Source of the DNA: JAPWJZ01 sp038247245
Lineage (GTDB): Bacteria > Pseudomonadota > Alphaproteobacteria > Micavibrionales > UBA2020
Direction of reading: 5' to 3'
Assembly: GCA_038247245.1 (NCBI GenBank)
Contig: JBBRVE010000006.1
Span: 1 to 64,000 of the forward strand
DNA length: 64,000 nucleotides
The notes under the pieces are model-generated. The model searched no databases. It saw nothing but the letters and a program-made list of their open reading frames with translations, and had not been told where the DNA came from. The translations under genes and the position numbers were made by a program. Position 1 is the stretch's first letter, and each line of letters starts with the position of its first letter. Shown piece after piece: positions 29,424 to 39,162 of the stretch.

Positions 29424-31022
29424 CAGCACCCGAAAATATCGACGCCGAGGTTGTCATCATCGGGTCGGGCGTTGCGGGCGCGATCACGGCATGCCGCCTT
29501 GCCGAAAAAGGCGTGAAGAATATCGTGGTGCTGGAGGCCGGCCCCCGCATCGACCGCGCGGCAACCGTGCAGAATTTCATGAAAAGCCCCTATGACGATG
29601 CGTCATCCGGTTATCCCAATCCCGCACATGCGCCGCGCCCCGACTGGAACACCGGAAACGCCGCCAGCAGCATCGTCATGACCGGCCCTGTTGCGACCAA
29701 GACCGAATATTTGCGCGTCGTCGGCGGCACGACATGGCATTGGGCCGGCAGCACGCCGCGCCTGCACCCCGCCGATTTCACGCTGCGCAAAAAATACGGC
29801 GTCGGGTACGACTGGCCGTTCGGGTATGAAACACTTGCGCCTTATTACAACGAAGCCGAGAAAGAATTAGGCGTGGCGGGAGATTCAGCCTTCGATGACG
29901 GATCGCCGCGCGACATGCATTTCCCCATGCCGCCCATCCCCTTAAGTTTTTGCGACAGGCAGATCTCCCAAGGCCTGCCGGAGATCAAGTTTTTTTTCGC
30001 GCCCCGTTGCGCGTGCCAGTGTTGCGTATCGCAGTCGCGGGCAGTGCGAGGGTTTCGGGTCGTGCATGCCCATCTGTCCCTCCGGCGCGCAATACACAGC
30101 CGCCGACCATGTGGCGCAGGCCGAAAAACTCGGCGTGCGCGTAATCGAAAATGCGCGCGTTGACCGCATCGTTGCCGATGGCGTGGTAAAATATATCGAG
30201 GCGAAACGCCCGGATGGCAGTGCAATCACCGCGCGCGCCAAAATATTCGTCCTTGCCGCGAACGGCATGGAAACCCCGCGCCTGCTGCTGATGAGCGCCG
30301 GTGAAGGCAACGCGGCGGGCATCGCCAACAGCTCGGGACAGGTCGGGCGCAATTTCATGGATCATCCGACGCTGGTCTTTCGTTTTGTCATGCCAACACC
30401 CGTCTGGCCCGGGCGCGGGCCGGTCACGATCATGGCGGCGCATGATTTCCGCGACGGTGCGTTCCGCAATCAGCGTCCGGGCTGGGTCATTTCGACCGAC
30501 AACCGCAGCAACCTGTCCGAGATCTCCCGCCGCCTGATCGCGCAAGGAGTCGAACCGCCAGCGCTGGATGCCGCCATCCGCGACCGCACATCCCGCGAAA
30601 TACACATCGCCGCCAGCACGGAACAACTGCCCGATGCGCAGAACGGCATCACGCTGGCCTGGGGCAGGCGCGACAGCGCCGGCCAGCCCGTGATGCGGCA
30701 TTATTATTCCATCGGCAGCTATGAACAAAACGGCCTCGACCATATCCGCAGCAATTTCACGCGGTATGCCAAAACCTTGGGCGCGGAATTGTCCGATACC
30801 TTTGGCCCGCTGGCCATCCATCACCAGATGGGCATGACGCGCATGGGCGATGATGCCAGGACATCGGTGACCGACGGCTTTGGCCGCTGCCATGACCACA
30901 TGAATTTGTTTATCGCGGGCGCGTCGCTGTTCCCGTCTTCGGCCTGCGTCAACCCGACGCTGACGATTGCCGCGCTGGCGCTGCGCAGCGCCGATGAAAT
31001 CCTGCGCCAGCTGAAACCATAA
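29420..31022 (+). pseudogene. GMC-type flavin dehydrogenase large subunit, frameshifted at a T8 run
   Basis: The first part (29420 to about 29990) has the Rossmann motif VVIIGSGVAGAITACRLAEKG and LRVVGGTTWHWAGSTPR. The second part continues in another frame through GQCEGFGSCMPICPSGAQY to HQMGMTRMGDD and the C-terminal CVNPTLTIAALALRSAD. The frames join at eight Ts (29990-29997); with seven Ts the protein would read through as one GMC oxidoreductase of about 534 residues. Both halves are otherwise well conserved, so the break is recent, a sequencing indel, or bypassed by slippage. The usual third component, a cytochrome c, is absent. Likely ancestral role: periplasmic oxidation of a sugar or polyol. 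Confidence 0.88.
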
Positions 31023-31087
31023 TCACCGCATAATTTCCCGATTACACCTTGCAAGAATTTGTTAATCGCTTTTCGCTAGAGTTGCGG

Positions 31088-31105
31088 TTAGCGGGAATCC
31101 GCTAA
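31088..31105 (+). promoter_or_regulatory. Perfect hairpin in the SPFH gene leader
   Basis: TTAGCGG-GAAT-CCGCTAA is a perfect 7-bp stem with a four-base loop, 21 bases upstream of the SPFH ATG and without a T-tract. It may be an operator or an mRNA-stabilising stem. Confidence 0.35.
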
Positions 31106-31126
31106 GGGCATATTCAGGGGCATACC

Positions 31127-33169
31127 ATGGAATCCAATATCCAGTTTATTTACGCCGTCATCGCGATCATCGCGATTGTCGCGATCATGTTCAATTTCCT
31201 CGTCAACGTGGGATCAAAGGAAATCGCGATCATGGAGCAGCGGTTTTTCGGCAAGGAACTGGATCCCGGCCACGTTTTCGCCATGCAGGGCGAAGTCGGA
31301 TTGAAAGCGGCATACCTTTCCCCCGGCCTGCACGTCGTGCTGTGGCCGATCGTGCGCGTTGTTTACAAACCCGATTTTCTCACCATCGGCGCGGATGAAC
31401 TGGGCATCGTCGAGGCAACCGACGGCCAGGCGCTGTCATCGGGCCGCATTTTCGCCGACGACCCCGCGGGCGAAACGCATAACAATTTTCAAGACCCACT
31501 TGCCTTCATGGCCAATGGAGGCATCCGCGGCAAACAGCTGCGTTTCCTGACCAACGGCACGTTCAAGATCAACCCGTACCTGTTCAAGGTCAGCAAGATC
31601 AAAAAAACCTTTATTCCCGAAGGATCGATCGGCGTCGTGACGGCATCGGACGGCGCGCCGCTGAACCGTTTGCTGGGTCATAGCGTTTCCGGCCATGACA
31701 ACTTCCAGAAGGCGGAATCTTTCCTGAAAAATGGCGGCCAGAAAGGCCCGCAAATCGATTTTCTGCGCCCCGGCACCTATAACATCAATACCGAAATCTT
31801 CCGCGTTGAAGTGCGCGAGGCGGTGAAGGTGGGCGAAAACGAAATCGGCGTCGTAGACTCACGCGACGGCCTGCCCATGAACGAACATGAAGTCGTCGTG
31901 CAGACGCCCGAAAACCACGACAATTTCCAGGACGGTGAAAGGTTCCTGAAAAACGGCGGCCAGCGCGGGCCTCAGGAAAATATCCTGACACCCGGCACCT
32001 ATTACATCAACCCCTACCTGTTTGCCGTCACGAAACATAAACAGACGACGATCAAGCAGGGCGAAGTCGGCGTGATGATTTCCAATATCGGCAAAGACCC
32101 GTCGGAATTCAACACGCCCGAACGTCAGGCCGAAGACGCGTCCGACGACAAGGGCCGCACGCGCCATGTCGTCAGCCGCGGTTTCCGCGGCATCCAGCGC
32201 GAGGTGTTGGGACCCGGCTCCTATAACATCAACCCGCTTGCCTATTACGTCATCATCATCCCGACTGTGACCCGCTCCGTTGAATGGAGCGCGGAGAGCA
32301 ATCAGGCCGCCGGCGCCGCCAGCTTCGATCCGTTCGAAGTCGTCTCGCATGACGGCTTCCCGATGAAGGTCGAAGTGCGCTGCCAGTACCGCATCCTGCC
32401 GGAAAACGCGCCCTATGTGGTGCAGAAGATCGGCTCTGTCGCGCAGCTGGAATCAAACGTGCTGCATCCCCAGATCGACGGTATCTTCCGCGCGCAGGTC
32501 GCGCGCAGCCCCGCGATCGCATACCAGCAGAACCGCGCCGAAGAACAGAAAATGGCCGAGGAAGCCGTGCGTCAGGATTTGACCAAATACCGCGTCGAGG
32601 TCGTGTCCGTCATGGTCACCAATATCCATCTGCCCGAAGCACTGATGCGCACCACGCAGCAGAAGAATCTGGCGGAGCAGGAAAAATCGATGTATGACGC
32701 GAAAAAAGACGCCGAAACGCGCCGCATCCAGTATGAAAAAACCAAGACCGAGGCCGACCAGCAGGTAAAAATCTCCGCCGCCGAAGCCGGCATCATGGTC
32801 GCACAACACGAAGCGAAGCAGACCGAAGAACGCGCGCGCGGCGACGCGGCACGCGTGCGGATGCTCGCAGAAGCCGACGCGATGCGCACCAAGCAGATCG
32901 GTGACGCCGAAGCATCCATCATTCAGGCAAAGGGCGAGGCGCAGGCAAAAGCCTATCGCGATCAGGCCGGGGCGCTCACAGCGTCGGGCGTCACTTCCGT
33001 CGAGATCATGAAGGCGATTTCTACCGCAGGATTGAAAATCACGCCCGACATCCTTGTCTCCGGCGCGAACAGCGACGGCTCGGGCAACAATGGTGGCGGC
33101 CTCGTCAACGTGCTACTCGGCCGTATGCTGCAGGATACGAAATCGGCCAACGACGGAAAGGCCGCGTAG
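31127..33169 (+). CDS. SPFH/Band 7 membrane protein with four internal repeats
   Basis: A 680-residue flotillin-like scaffold. One N-terminal membrane helix (about 7-27) is followed by four tandem segments of about 75 residues (91-165, 166-238, 239-312, 313-380). They share a GVVxxxDGxPL start, HDNFQxxExFLKNGGQxGPQ, and PGTYxINxxxFxV. The SPFH domain follows (about 380-560), then an Ala/Glu/Lys-rich coiled coil (about 560-650; AEQEKSMYDAKKDAETRR) and a Gly-rich tail. Typical SPFH proteins have no such repeat block. Probable role: oligomeric membrane microdomain scaffold. It is monocistronic as far as seen and converges on a small membrane-protein gene four bases away. Confidence 0.88.
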   Translation: MESNIQFIYAVIAIIAIVAIMFNFLVNVGSKEIAIMEQRFFGKELDPGHVFAMQGEVGLKAAYLSPGLHVVLWPIVRVVYKPDFLTIGADELGIVEATDGQALSSGRIFADDPAGETHNNFQDPLAFMANGGIRGKQLRFLTNGTFKINPYLFKVSKIKKTFIPEGSIGVVTASDGAPLNRLLGHSVSGHDNFQKAESFLKNGGQKGPQIDFLRPGTYNINTEIFRVEVREAVKVGENEIGVVDSRDGLPMNEHEVVVQTPENHDNFQDGERFLKNGGQRGPQENILTPGTYYINPYLFAVTKHKQTTIKQGEVGVMISNIGKDPSEFNTPERQAEDASDDKGRTRHVVSRGFRGIQREVLGPGSYNINPLAYYVIIIPTVTRSVEWSAESNQAAGAASFDPFEVVSHDGFPMKVEVRCQYRILPENAPYVVQKIGSVAQLESNVLHPQIDGIFRAQVARSPAIAYQQNRAEEQKMAEEAVRQDLTKYRVEVVSVMVTNIHLPEALMRTTQQKNLAEQEKSMYDAKKDAETRRIQYEKTKTEADQQVKISAAEAGIMVAQHEAKQTEERARGDAARVRMLAEADAMRTKQIGDAEASIIQAKGEAQAKAYRDQAGALTASGVTSVEIMKAISTAGLKITPDILVSGANSDGSGNNGGGLVNVLLGRMLQDTKSANDGKAA

Positions 33170-33173
33170 AGGA

Positions 33174-33491
33174 TCATCCCCGGTGCAGCAGTGATCCCCC
33201 AAAACACAAGATAGCGCCCGCCAGCGAGACGGCGCCGAAAATAATGCATGTCCGCCGGGGCAGCTTCAATTGCATGCCCAATGACGTCAGCACAATCATG
33301 GACAAGAACACATAGCCCGCCCCGCAAAGAACCGCCGCCATGCCATCAAGCGTATAAGGGCCGCTATAGCGTGCCGTGCTTTCGAAATGGCGCGTCACGA
33401 TGGCCGTTATACCCCGCGCGGCCAGCAAAAGCGCAAGAAATGACACTATAACGGCAAAAGCCCATGCGCCGGGTTTTTGTGGTTTTTCCAT
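33174..33491 (-). CDS. Small three-helix membrane protein, unknown
   Basis: A 105-residue protein with three hydrophobic segments: AWAFAVIVSFLALLLAARGITAIV, LDGMAAVLCGAGYVFLSMIVLTSLGM and CIIFGAVSLAGAILCFGGSLL. I do not recognise a family. It starts three bases after the stop of the Tat-exported FAD oxidase and is probably in the same transcript with it and the membrane protein before that. Confidence 0.6.
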   Translation of the reverse strand: MEKPQKPGAWAFAVIVSFLALLLAARGITAIVTRHFESTARYSGPYTLDGMAAVLCGAGYVFLSMIVLTSLGMQLKLPRRTCIIFGAVSLAGAILCFGGSLLHRG

Positions 33492-33493
33492 TT

Positions 33494-34960
33494 TTATTCT
33501 TTTCCAAACATTTTTTTGTAATACCTGTACCAGTCGCTCTGGAATACTTCGCCGGGATCATAGGCTTGTTTCAACGAGAGCAGGCGTTGCAGTTTAGGAT
33601 AGCCGCGCTCGACCTGTTCCTTCAGCGCCCAGCGGTGATAGGTCAGGTAATAGGTGCCACCAAGTGACAGCGCGATATCATACAGCGCGCGGAAATCATG
33701 CTTGGCTTTCTCGATCCCGTCCACCGTATGCACAACGTATAAATTGAAAATGATGCAGGCGTAATCTTCGCGCGCCCATGGCAGGAAACTTTCGGTGTCC
33801 TGCTGGATGAAACGCACCGTGCCGTAAATAATATCCATGCCGTTTTGCAGCGCGGCCTTGCGCGCGGTTTCCATGAATTCGGCGAATTTCGCGCGGGGTA
33901 CGTACACCTCGCTCAGCATCAGCGACGATCCCGCCGCTTCGCCGCGCTCCTTGGCGAATTCCTTGTTGAAGTCCTTCAGGTAAATACCTGTCTGGTGCGC
34001 ATCCGACCAGTAAATCTGGCCGTTTGTTTCAAGGTAATGGTCGCGGTAAACTTCATAGGCGCGTTTTTTGTCGAGATGCGCGAGGCGGTACAGCCCCTTC
34101 CACGCATCAAGGCCAAGGTCGTGCGATGCTTCCGACACCGGCGTATCATCGGGCACGGGCACATAACAGGTGAAGATGCCGCGCCGCATGAAATCTTCCG
34201 ATTTTTCATCGGTCATATATTGGAAATCGCCGTAAAGGTATCCGTCCTTCACGCGGCTTTCCACCGCCGCGATCAGCTCGGCGGCGTTAATCACCTCGAC
34301 CACGCGCTTCAGCTTGATGCGTTTGCCAAGCCGCAGTTTGATTGTGTTGATGATGCCGAACAGCCCGTAGCCGCCGATCACCTGTTTAAACAGCTCCGCA
34401 TTTTCATCACGGCTGCAATTGACCAGCTGTTCATCCGCCGTCAGCAGCGTGAAGGATTCGATATCGCTGATGATCGGCGGCTTGACAAGGCTGCGCCCGT
34501 GGATGTTCGATGCCAGCGCGCCGCCCAGCGTCAGTTCATCCGCGCCGGTCTGTTTTTGTATCACGCATAAATCGGGCGCGTTTTTATTAAGGTGCGCGAT
34601 CAATTGCGGCCACATGATGCCCGATTCAATCTCGACAATTTTCGCGGCGGCATCAAGCGAGACGACCTTGTTCATCGACCGCATGTCGAACAGCGTGGTA
34701 TCCGCGCCGAACTGCTGGCCGCCCATCGCGTGGCGCGCGCCCGAAATGCTCACCTTCTGGCCGAGGCGTTTGGCGTAAGATAACCCGCGTATCAGGTCGC
34801 CCGCGCCTTCGGGCGTCAGGATTTCGGCGACCGTGGTGGGGTTCAGCTGGGAATGCACATCATTCACCCGTTCCCCCGCCGCCAGCAATTGCGCGGGCCG
34901 CATGAAGGGCAGCGACGATGCCGCCATCGCCGTGCTTTTCAGGAAATCACGCCGTTTCAT
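33494..34960 (-). CDS. Tat-exported FAD-binding oxidoreductase (VAO / aldonolactone oxidase-like)
   Basis: A 488-residue flavoprotein with a Tat signal (RRDFLKS followed by a hydrophobic stretch to about residue 28). The PCMH FAD-binding domain has VSISGARHAMGGQQF, whose His is a candidate for covalent FAD attachment, and TGADELTLGGALASNIHGR and IGGYGLFGIINTIKLRLG. The C-terminal half resembles L-gulonolactone/D-arabinonolactone oxidases (TYYLTYHRWA, YDPGEVFQSDWYRYY). Probable role: oxidation of a sugar lactone or alcohol in the periplasm. Its start overlaps the preceding membrane-protein gene by 14 bases, suggesting that the two form one redox unit. A shorter paralogue lies at 45526-46782. 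Confidence 0.85.
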   Translation of the reverse strand: MKRRDFLKSTAMAASSLPFMRPAQLLAAGERVNDVHSQLNPTTVAEILTPEGAGDLIRGLSYAKRLGQKVSISGARHAMGGQQFGADTTLFDMRSMNKVVSLDAAAKIVEIESGIMWPQLIAHLNKNAPDLCVIQKQTGADELTLGGALASNIHGRSLVKPPIISDIESFTLLTADEQLVNCSRDENAELFKQVIGGYGLFGIINTIKLRLGKRIKLKRVVEVINAAELIAAVESRVKDGYLYGDFQYMTDEKSEDFMRRGIFTCYVPVPDDTPVSEASHDLGLDAWKGLYRLAHLDKKRAYEVYRDHYLETNGQIYWSDAHQTGIYLKDFNKEFAKERGEAAGSSLMLSEVYVPRAKFAEFMETARKAALQNGMDIIYGTVRFIQQDTESFLPWAREDYACIIFNLYVVHTVDGIEKAKHDFRALYDIALSLGGTYYLTYHRWALKEQVERGYPKLQRLLSLKQAYDPGEVFQSDWYRYYKKMFGKE

Positions 34961-35585
34961 GTTTTGCTCCGGTCAGATGGCGGGCGCAGAGGTAAATCAG
35001 GATGATCGCGGTAAACTGGATCAGGTGGAACAGCGCGTTATGATCGAAATAAACCGGATGCAGCGCAAGTTTGAAATGCTGCACGCCCGCGCCCGCAAAT
35101 GTCAGCAGCAATCCGGCGATGCCCGCAATCATCGCCCGCGCGCGTGTTTTGCGCCAGACGCAGATAAACCCCGTCATCATGAACAGCACAGCGGGCAGGT
35201 AATTCGCCAGCGCGACCGCGAAACCTGATTCATATTGTGAAATGTAAAAGCAATAACCCAGCAATTGCAGCAGCGCGACACGCTGCACGATCCCGGCCCC
35301 TTTCACGGGCAACAGCAGCACCGCGCCGACACACCAGCCCGCCAGCGCCATAACGCCCAGCGAGGCCAGCGTCAGCAGCCATAAATTCACATGAATTTCG
35401 GATGCCTCATCGGCAAAAAATCCATGCACCAGTGCGCCCGCGAATGCGCCGATGCCGATGCCCGCGAACATCATCAGGAACGCCGCGCGCAACGGCGAAG
35501 CCGGTGAACGTAAGATCAATGCCGCGACCACCGCACATTCGGCGGCGACAATAAAATCAGTGATGGTGACGGCAGGTTCCAGCAT
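34947..35585 (-). CDS. Multi-helix membrane protein, unknown
   Basis: A 212-residue protein with six or seven membrane segments (for example FIVAAECAVVAALIL, AAFLMMFAGIGIGAFAGALVHG, LWLLTLASLGVMALAGWCVG, YLPAVLFMMTGFICVW, AMIAGIAGLLLTFAGAGV, LFHLIQFTAIILIYLC). Conserved-looking His residues near the C-terminus (VQHFKLALHPVYFDHNALFHL) could bind a metal or haem. Family not certain. It is the first gene of the minus-strand set with the Tat FAD oxidase and divergent from the MFS gene. Confidence 0.65.
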   Translation of the reverse strand: MLEPAVTITDFIVAAECAVVAALILRSPASPLRAAFLMMFAGIGIGAFAGALVHGFFADEASEIHVNLWLLTLASLGVMALAGWCVGAVLLLPVKGAGIVQRVALLQLLGYCFYISQYESGFAVALANYLPAVLFMMTGFICVWRKTRARAMIAGIAGLLLTFAGAGVQHFKLALHPVYFDHNALFHLIQFTAIILIYLCARHLTGAKHETA

Positions 35586-35686
35586 TGCTGCAGTGTAACA
35601 AAATACTGAAACAATTCAATATTTTAACGCTTCCGCTTTCTGCCTGTTCTGCTATAAACCTGATTATCAAAAATAGGAAAACCAAT

Positions 35687-36949
35687 ATGACCAAAAGCGC
35701 CGCTGAACCCGGCATTTTCGCACAAATGACACAGGACAAAATCGTGACGCTGACGATTTTGGTCGCGGCCTTCGGCTATTTTGTCGATGTGTTCGACCTG
35801 CTGCTGTTCAACATCCTGCGCGTGCCGAGCCTGAAAGACCTCGGCGTGCCGGAAGACCAATTGCTGGATCAGGGCGTGTTCCTGCTGAACACGCAAATGG
35901 CGGGGTTGCTGATCGGCGGTTTTTTCTGGGGAATGGCGGGCGATAAATTTGGCCGCCTGTCCGTCTTGTTCGGCTCGATCATCCTTTATTCCTTCGGCAA
36001 TATCGCGAATGCCTTTGTTACCACAGTCGATCAATATGCGATCCTGCGATTTATCACCGGCCTTGGCTTGGCGGGCGAACTCGGCGTGGGTGTGACCCTG
36101 GCATCCGAATTGCTGCCGCGCAAGCTGCGTGGCCTCGGCACCACCTTTATCGCTTCCATCGGCGTCATGGGCGCGGTCGCGGCTGGAATTATTGCCAATT
36201 ATGTGTCGTGGCGGCATGCGTATATGATTGGCGGCGGCATGGGTTTTCTGCTGTTGCTGTTGCGCGTGGGGGTCAAGGAATCCGGTATGTTCAAAAAGGT
36301 CGTCGCAGAAGGCCCCAAAGTGGCACGGGGCAATATCCTGATGTTCTTCCGCGACCTTGACCTGTTCCGCCGTTACATGGCTGTCCTGATGATCGGCGCG
36401 CCGCTGTGGTGCATCGTCGGCATGTTCATCACCTTTACCCCCGAATTCGCGAAAGATTTCGGGATGCAGGGAACGCTGCCCACCGCCGCGAATGCCGTTT
36501 TGTGGTGCTATGTCGGCTTGACCGTTGGCGATATGCTGAGCGGGCTGCTCAGCCAGTACCTGCAGAGCCGGCGCAAATCGATCGCCGTATCGCTGGTGTT
36601 TTTGATTTGCAGCACGCTTGTCTTTACGCAGGTCACGCCGTCCAGCGTTGAAATGTATTATGCGATGTGCCTCATGATGGGCATTGGCGCGGGATACTGG
36701 GCGATGTTCGTGCAGATCGGGGCGGAACAGTTCGGCACCAACCTGCGCGCAACCGCCGCCACCAGCGTGCCGAACGTGGCGCGCGGCCTTGCGATCCCCA
36801 TTACGCTGGGTTTCCGCGCAATGATACCGGCGCTGGGCGTGACGGGCGGCGGACTTGCCGTATTCGCGGCCGTGATGGCGCTGGCCTTTGCGGGATTGCT
36901 GCTGGTCAAGGAAACATTCCATGACGACCTCGACTATGTAGAAAAATAG
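35687..36949 (+). CDS. MFS transporter, metabolite:proton symporter type
   Basis: A 420-residue major facilitator with 12 predicted helices. GDKFGRLSVLFGS in the first cytoplasmic loop is the MFS signature, and RFITGLGLAGELGVGVTLASELLPRKLRG matches the sugar/organic-acid symporter subgroup. ATG at 35687 has AGGA eight bases upstream; the longer frame from 35585 overlaps the divergent gene and is rejected. It lies just before the FecR-malate synthase-puuD genes, so uptake of urate, a ureide or an organic acid is plausible but unproven. Confidence 0.85.
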   Translation: MTKSAAEPGIFAQMTQDKIVTLTILVAAFGYFVDVFDLLLFNILRVPSLKDLGVPEDQLLDQGVFLLNTQMAGLLIGGFFWGMAGDKFGRLSVLFGSIILYSFGNIANAFVTTVDQYAILRFITGLGLAGELGVGVTLASELLPRKLRGLGTTFIASIGVMGAVAAGIIANYVSWRHAYMIGGGMGFLLLLLRVGVKESGMFKKVVAEGPKVARGNILMFFRDLDLFRRYMAVLMIGAPLWCIVGMFITFTPEFAKDFGMQGTLPTAANAVLWCYVGLTVGDMLSGLLSQYLQSRRKSIAVSLVFLICSTLVFTQVTPSSVEMYYAMCLMMGIGAGYWAMFVQIGAEQFGTNLRATAATSVPNVARGLAIPITLGFRAMIPALGVTGGGLAVFAAVMALAFAGLLLVKETFHDDLDYVEK

Positions 36950-36986
36950 CAAGACTGGTGATAGGCTTGCCGGATAGGAGATTTTC

Positions 36987-37616
36987 ATGAAATATCTTTT
37001 TCTTGCCGCCGTTTTGTTTTTCGCAAGCCCCGCACAGGCGGCAGAATTCGCAGGTTATGTCCGCGAGGTATCGGGCGATGTCACCATCGACCGTGGCGCG
37101 GGCGCAAAACCGCTGCACCGGGGCGACGATATCGCCATCAACGACAAGATCGTGACCGGCAAGGACGGTCGCACGAAAATCAAATTCGCCGACGGCGCCG
37201 AGCTGGTGCTGGCGCAGCATGGCAGCCTGACAATCGACCAGTATGTGTACGGCCCGAAAAAACCGCATAACGGCAAAGCGGAGATGACGGTGCTGGACAG
37301 TGCCTTTTCCTTCACCGGCGGCTGGATGGACAAGGGCGATAAATCCGACGTGAAAATGAACCTGAATTTCGGCACCATCGGCGTGCGCGGCACGAAAATC
37401 ATGCGCGCGATGAACGGCATGGAATGCTGGATCTTCCTGCAATCCGGCCATATCGATGTGTACAACAAGGGCGGCAAGGTATCGCTGAGCCCCGGCGAAG
37501 GCACGATCATGACGGGAAAATCAAAAGCCCCCGCCGCGCCGCATATCTGGCCGAAAAAAGAAATCGCATGGATCAGCGCGAATGTCGCGGGAGAAGCGAA
37601 AGAATGGAAGCCGTAA
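36987..37616 (+). CDS. Exported FecR-domain protein
   Basis: A 209-residue protein with a Sec signal ending PAQA at about residue 18, so it is periplasmic or surface-located. The FecR-type beta domain is visible as VSGDVTIDRG, LHRGDDIAINDKIVTGKDGRTKIKFADGAELVLA and GTIGVRGTKIM. No sigma factor or TonB receptor gene accompanies it, so it is not a classical FecIR system. A TAGGAG ribosome site precedes the ATG, and malate synthase begins two bases after its stop. Confidence 0.82.
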   Translation: MKYLFLAAVLFFASPAQAAEFAGYVREVSGDVTIDRGAGAKPLHRGDDIAINDKIVTGKDGRTKIKFADGAELVLAQHGSLTIDQYVYGPKKPHNGKAEMTVLDSAFSFTGGWMDKGDKSDVKMNLNFGTIGVRGTKIMRAMNGMECWIFLQSGHIDVYNKGGKVSLSPGEGTIMTGKSKAPAAPHIWPKKEIAWISANVAGEAKEWKP

Positions 37617-37617
37617 T

Positions 37618-39162
37618 ATGTTTGCCGTGACCGCGCCGCAAGTTACAGGACAAGACCGCGTTTTGACGCCCGAAACCTTCGCGTTTCTGGAAGGGCTTGA
37701 GAAGAATTTCGGCACACGCCGCCGCATGCTGATCGCGGAACGCGCGGAACTGCAGGAAAAACTGGATGACGGCTGGGTACCCGATTATCTGGCCGAGACC
37801 GCCAATATTCGCAGCGGCGACTGGAAAACGCGCCCCGCCCCCGCCGACCTGCTCGACCGCCGCGTGGAAATCACCGGGCCAGTCGACCGCAAAATGGTCA
37901 TCAACGCGCTTAATTCCGGCGCGTCATGCTTCATGGCGGATTTTGAAGATTCCAACACGCCGACCTGGGAAAACCAGATCAGCGGCCAGATAAACCTGAT
38001 GGACGCGAATGCGCGCACCATCGAATTCAGGGACGCGGCAAGCGGCAAGGAATATAAATTAAAAGACAAGACCGCCGTGCTGATGGTGCGCCCGCGCGGG
38101 CTGCATATGGAAGAAAAGCACATGAAGCTGGACGGGCAGTTCCTGTCGGCATCGTTTTTCGATTTCGGCCTGTACCTGTTCCACAACCGCCGCGCGCCGT
38201 ATTATTACCTGCCCAAGCTGGAAAGCTGGCAGGAGGCGCAATTGTGGAGCGACGTGATTTCATTTGCCGAAGACACGCTGAAACTGCCGCGCGGCACGGT
38301 GCGCGTGACGGTGCTGATCGAAACAATCACCGCCGCATTCCAGATGGACGAGATTTTGCACGCGTTGAAGGACCATATCGTCGGCCTCAATTGCGGGCGG
38401 TGGGATTATATTTTCAGCTACATCAAAAAATTCCGCAACCGCGCAGATTTCATCGTGCCGGATCGTGGCACGGTCACCATGACCGCGCATTTCCTGCGTT
38501 CCTACAGCCTGAACCTGATCAAAACATGCCACCGCCGCGGCGCACATGCGATGGGCGGCATGGCGGCGCAAATTCCGATCAAGAATGACGACGCCGCGAA
38601 CAATGCCGCGCTGGAAAAAGTCCGCGCCGACAAAACGCGCGAGGCGACCGACGGCCATGACGGCACCTGGGTCGCGCATCCGGCCTTGGTGCCGATTGCG
38701 AAGGAAATTTTTGACCGCCTGATGCCCGAAGCCAACCAGCTGGGCAAGCTGCGCGACGATGTGAGCATCACGGCGGCCGATTTGCTGAAAGTGCCGGAAG
38801 GCGCGATCACCGAAGACGGGTTGCGCCGCAATATCAATATCGGGCTGCTCTACCTCAAGGCGTGGCTGGCGGGCATGGGCTGCGTGCCGATCCACAATTT
38901 GATGGAGGATGCGGCGACCGCCGAAATTTCGCGCGCGCAATTGTGGCAGTGGCGCCGGCACAAGGCAAAGATGGCCGATGGCCGCGTGATCGACGATGCG
39001 TTCATGCATGCGATGCTGATGGATGAAGCGGCGAAACTGGATGCCGACACATACACCAGCGCCGCCGCCGGCATGTTCGCGGGCATGGTGATGGGCGACC
39101 GCCTCGACGATTTCCTGACCACCAAGGCCTATGACTGGGTGCTGGAGGACGAGCGCGCGTAA
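37618..39162 (+). CDS. aceB: Malate synthase A
   Basis: Condenses glyoxylate with acetyl-CoA to malate. The 514-residue length fits isoform A (about 530). Visible motifs are ADFEDSNTPTW, LMVRPRGLHMEEKHM, ETITAAFQMDEILHAL, GLNCGRWDYIFSYIKKF, DGTWVAHPALVPIA and LWQWRRHKAKM. The ATG at 37618 lies two bases after the fecR-domain gene and its stop abuts the puuD ATG, so it is part of the urate operon. No isocitrate lyase is present, so the glyoxylate probably comes from ureidoglycolate. The longer frame from 37582 is rejected because it overlaps the previous gene. Confidence 0.95.
   Translation: MFAVTAPQVTGQDRVLTPETFAFLEGLEKNFGTRRRMLIAERAELQEKLDDGWVPDYLAETANIRSGDWKTRPAPADLLDRRVEITGPVDRKMVINALNSGASCFMADFEDSNTPTWENQISGQINLMDANARTIEFRDAASGKEYKLKDKTAVLMVRPRGLHMEEKHMKLDGQFLSASFFDFGLYLFHNRRAPYYYLPKLESWQEAQLWSDVISFAEDTLKLPRGTVRVTVLIETITAAFQMDEILHALKDHIVGLNCGRWDYIFSYIKKFRNRADFIVPDRGTVTMTAHFLRSYSLNLIKTCHRRGAHAMGGMAAQIPIKNDDAANNAALEKVRADKTREATDGHDGTWVAHPALVPIAKEIFDRLMPEANQLGKLRDDVSITAADLLKVPEGAITEDGLRRNINIGLLYLKAWLAGMGCVPIHNLMEDAATAEISRAQLWQWRRHKAKMADGRVIDDAFMHAMLMDEAAKLDADTYTSAAAGMFAGMVMGDRLDDFLTTKAYDWVLEDERA

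Noticed and set aside
35624..36988. 454-codon open frame antisense to the MFS transporter
   Set aside because: Extremely His/Gln/Arg-rich, as expected from the complement of a hydrophobic membrane protein.
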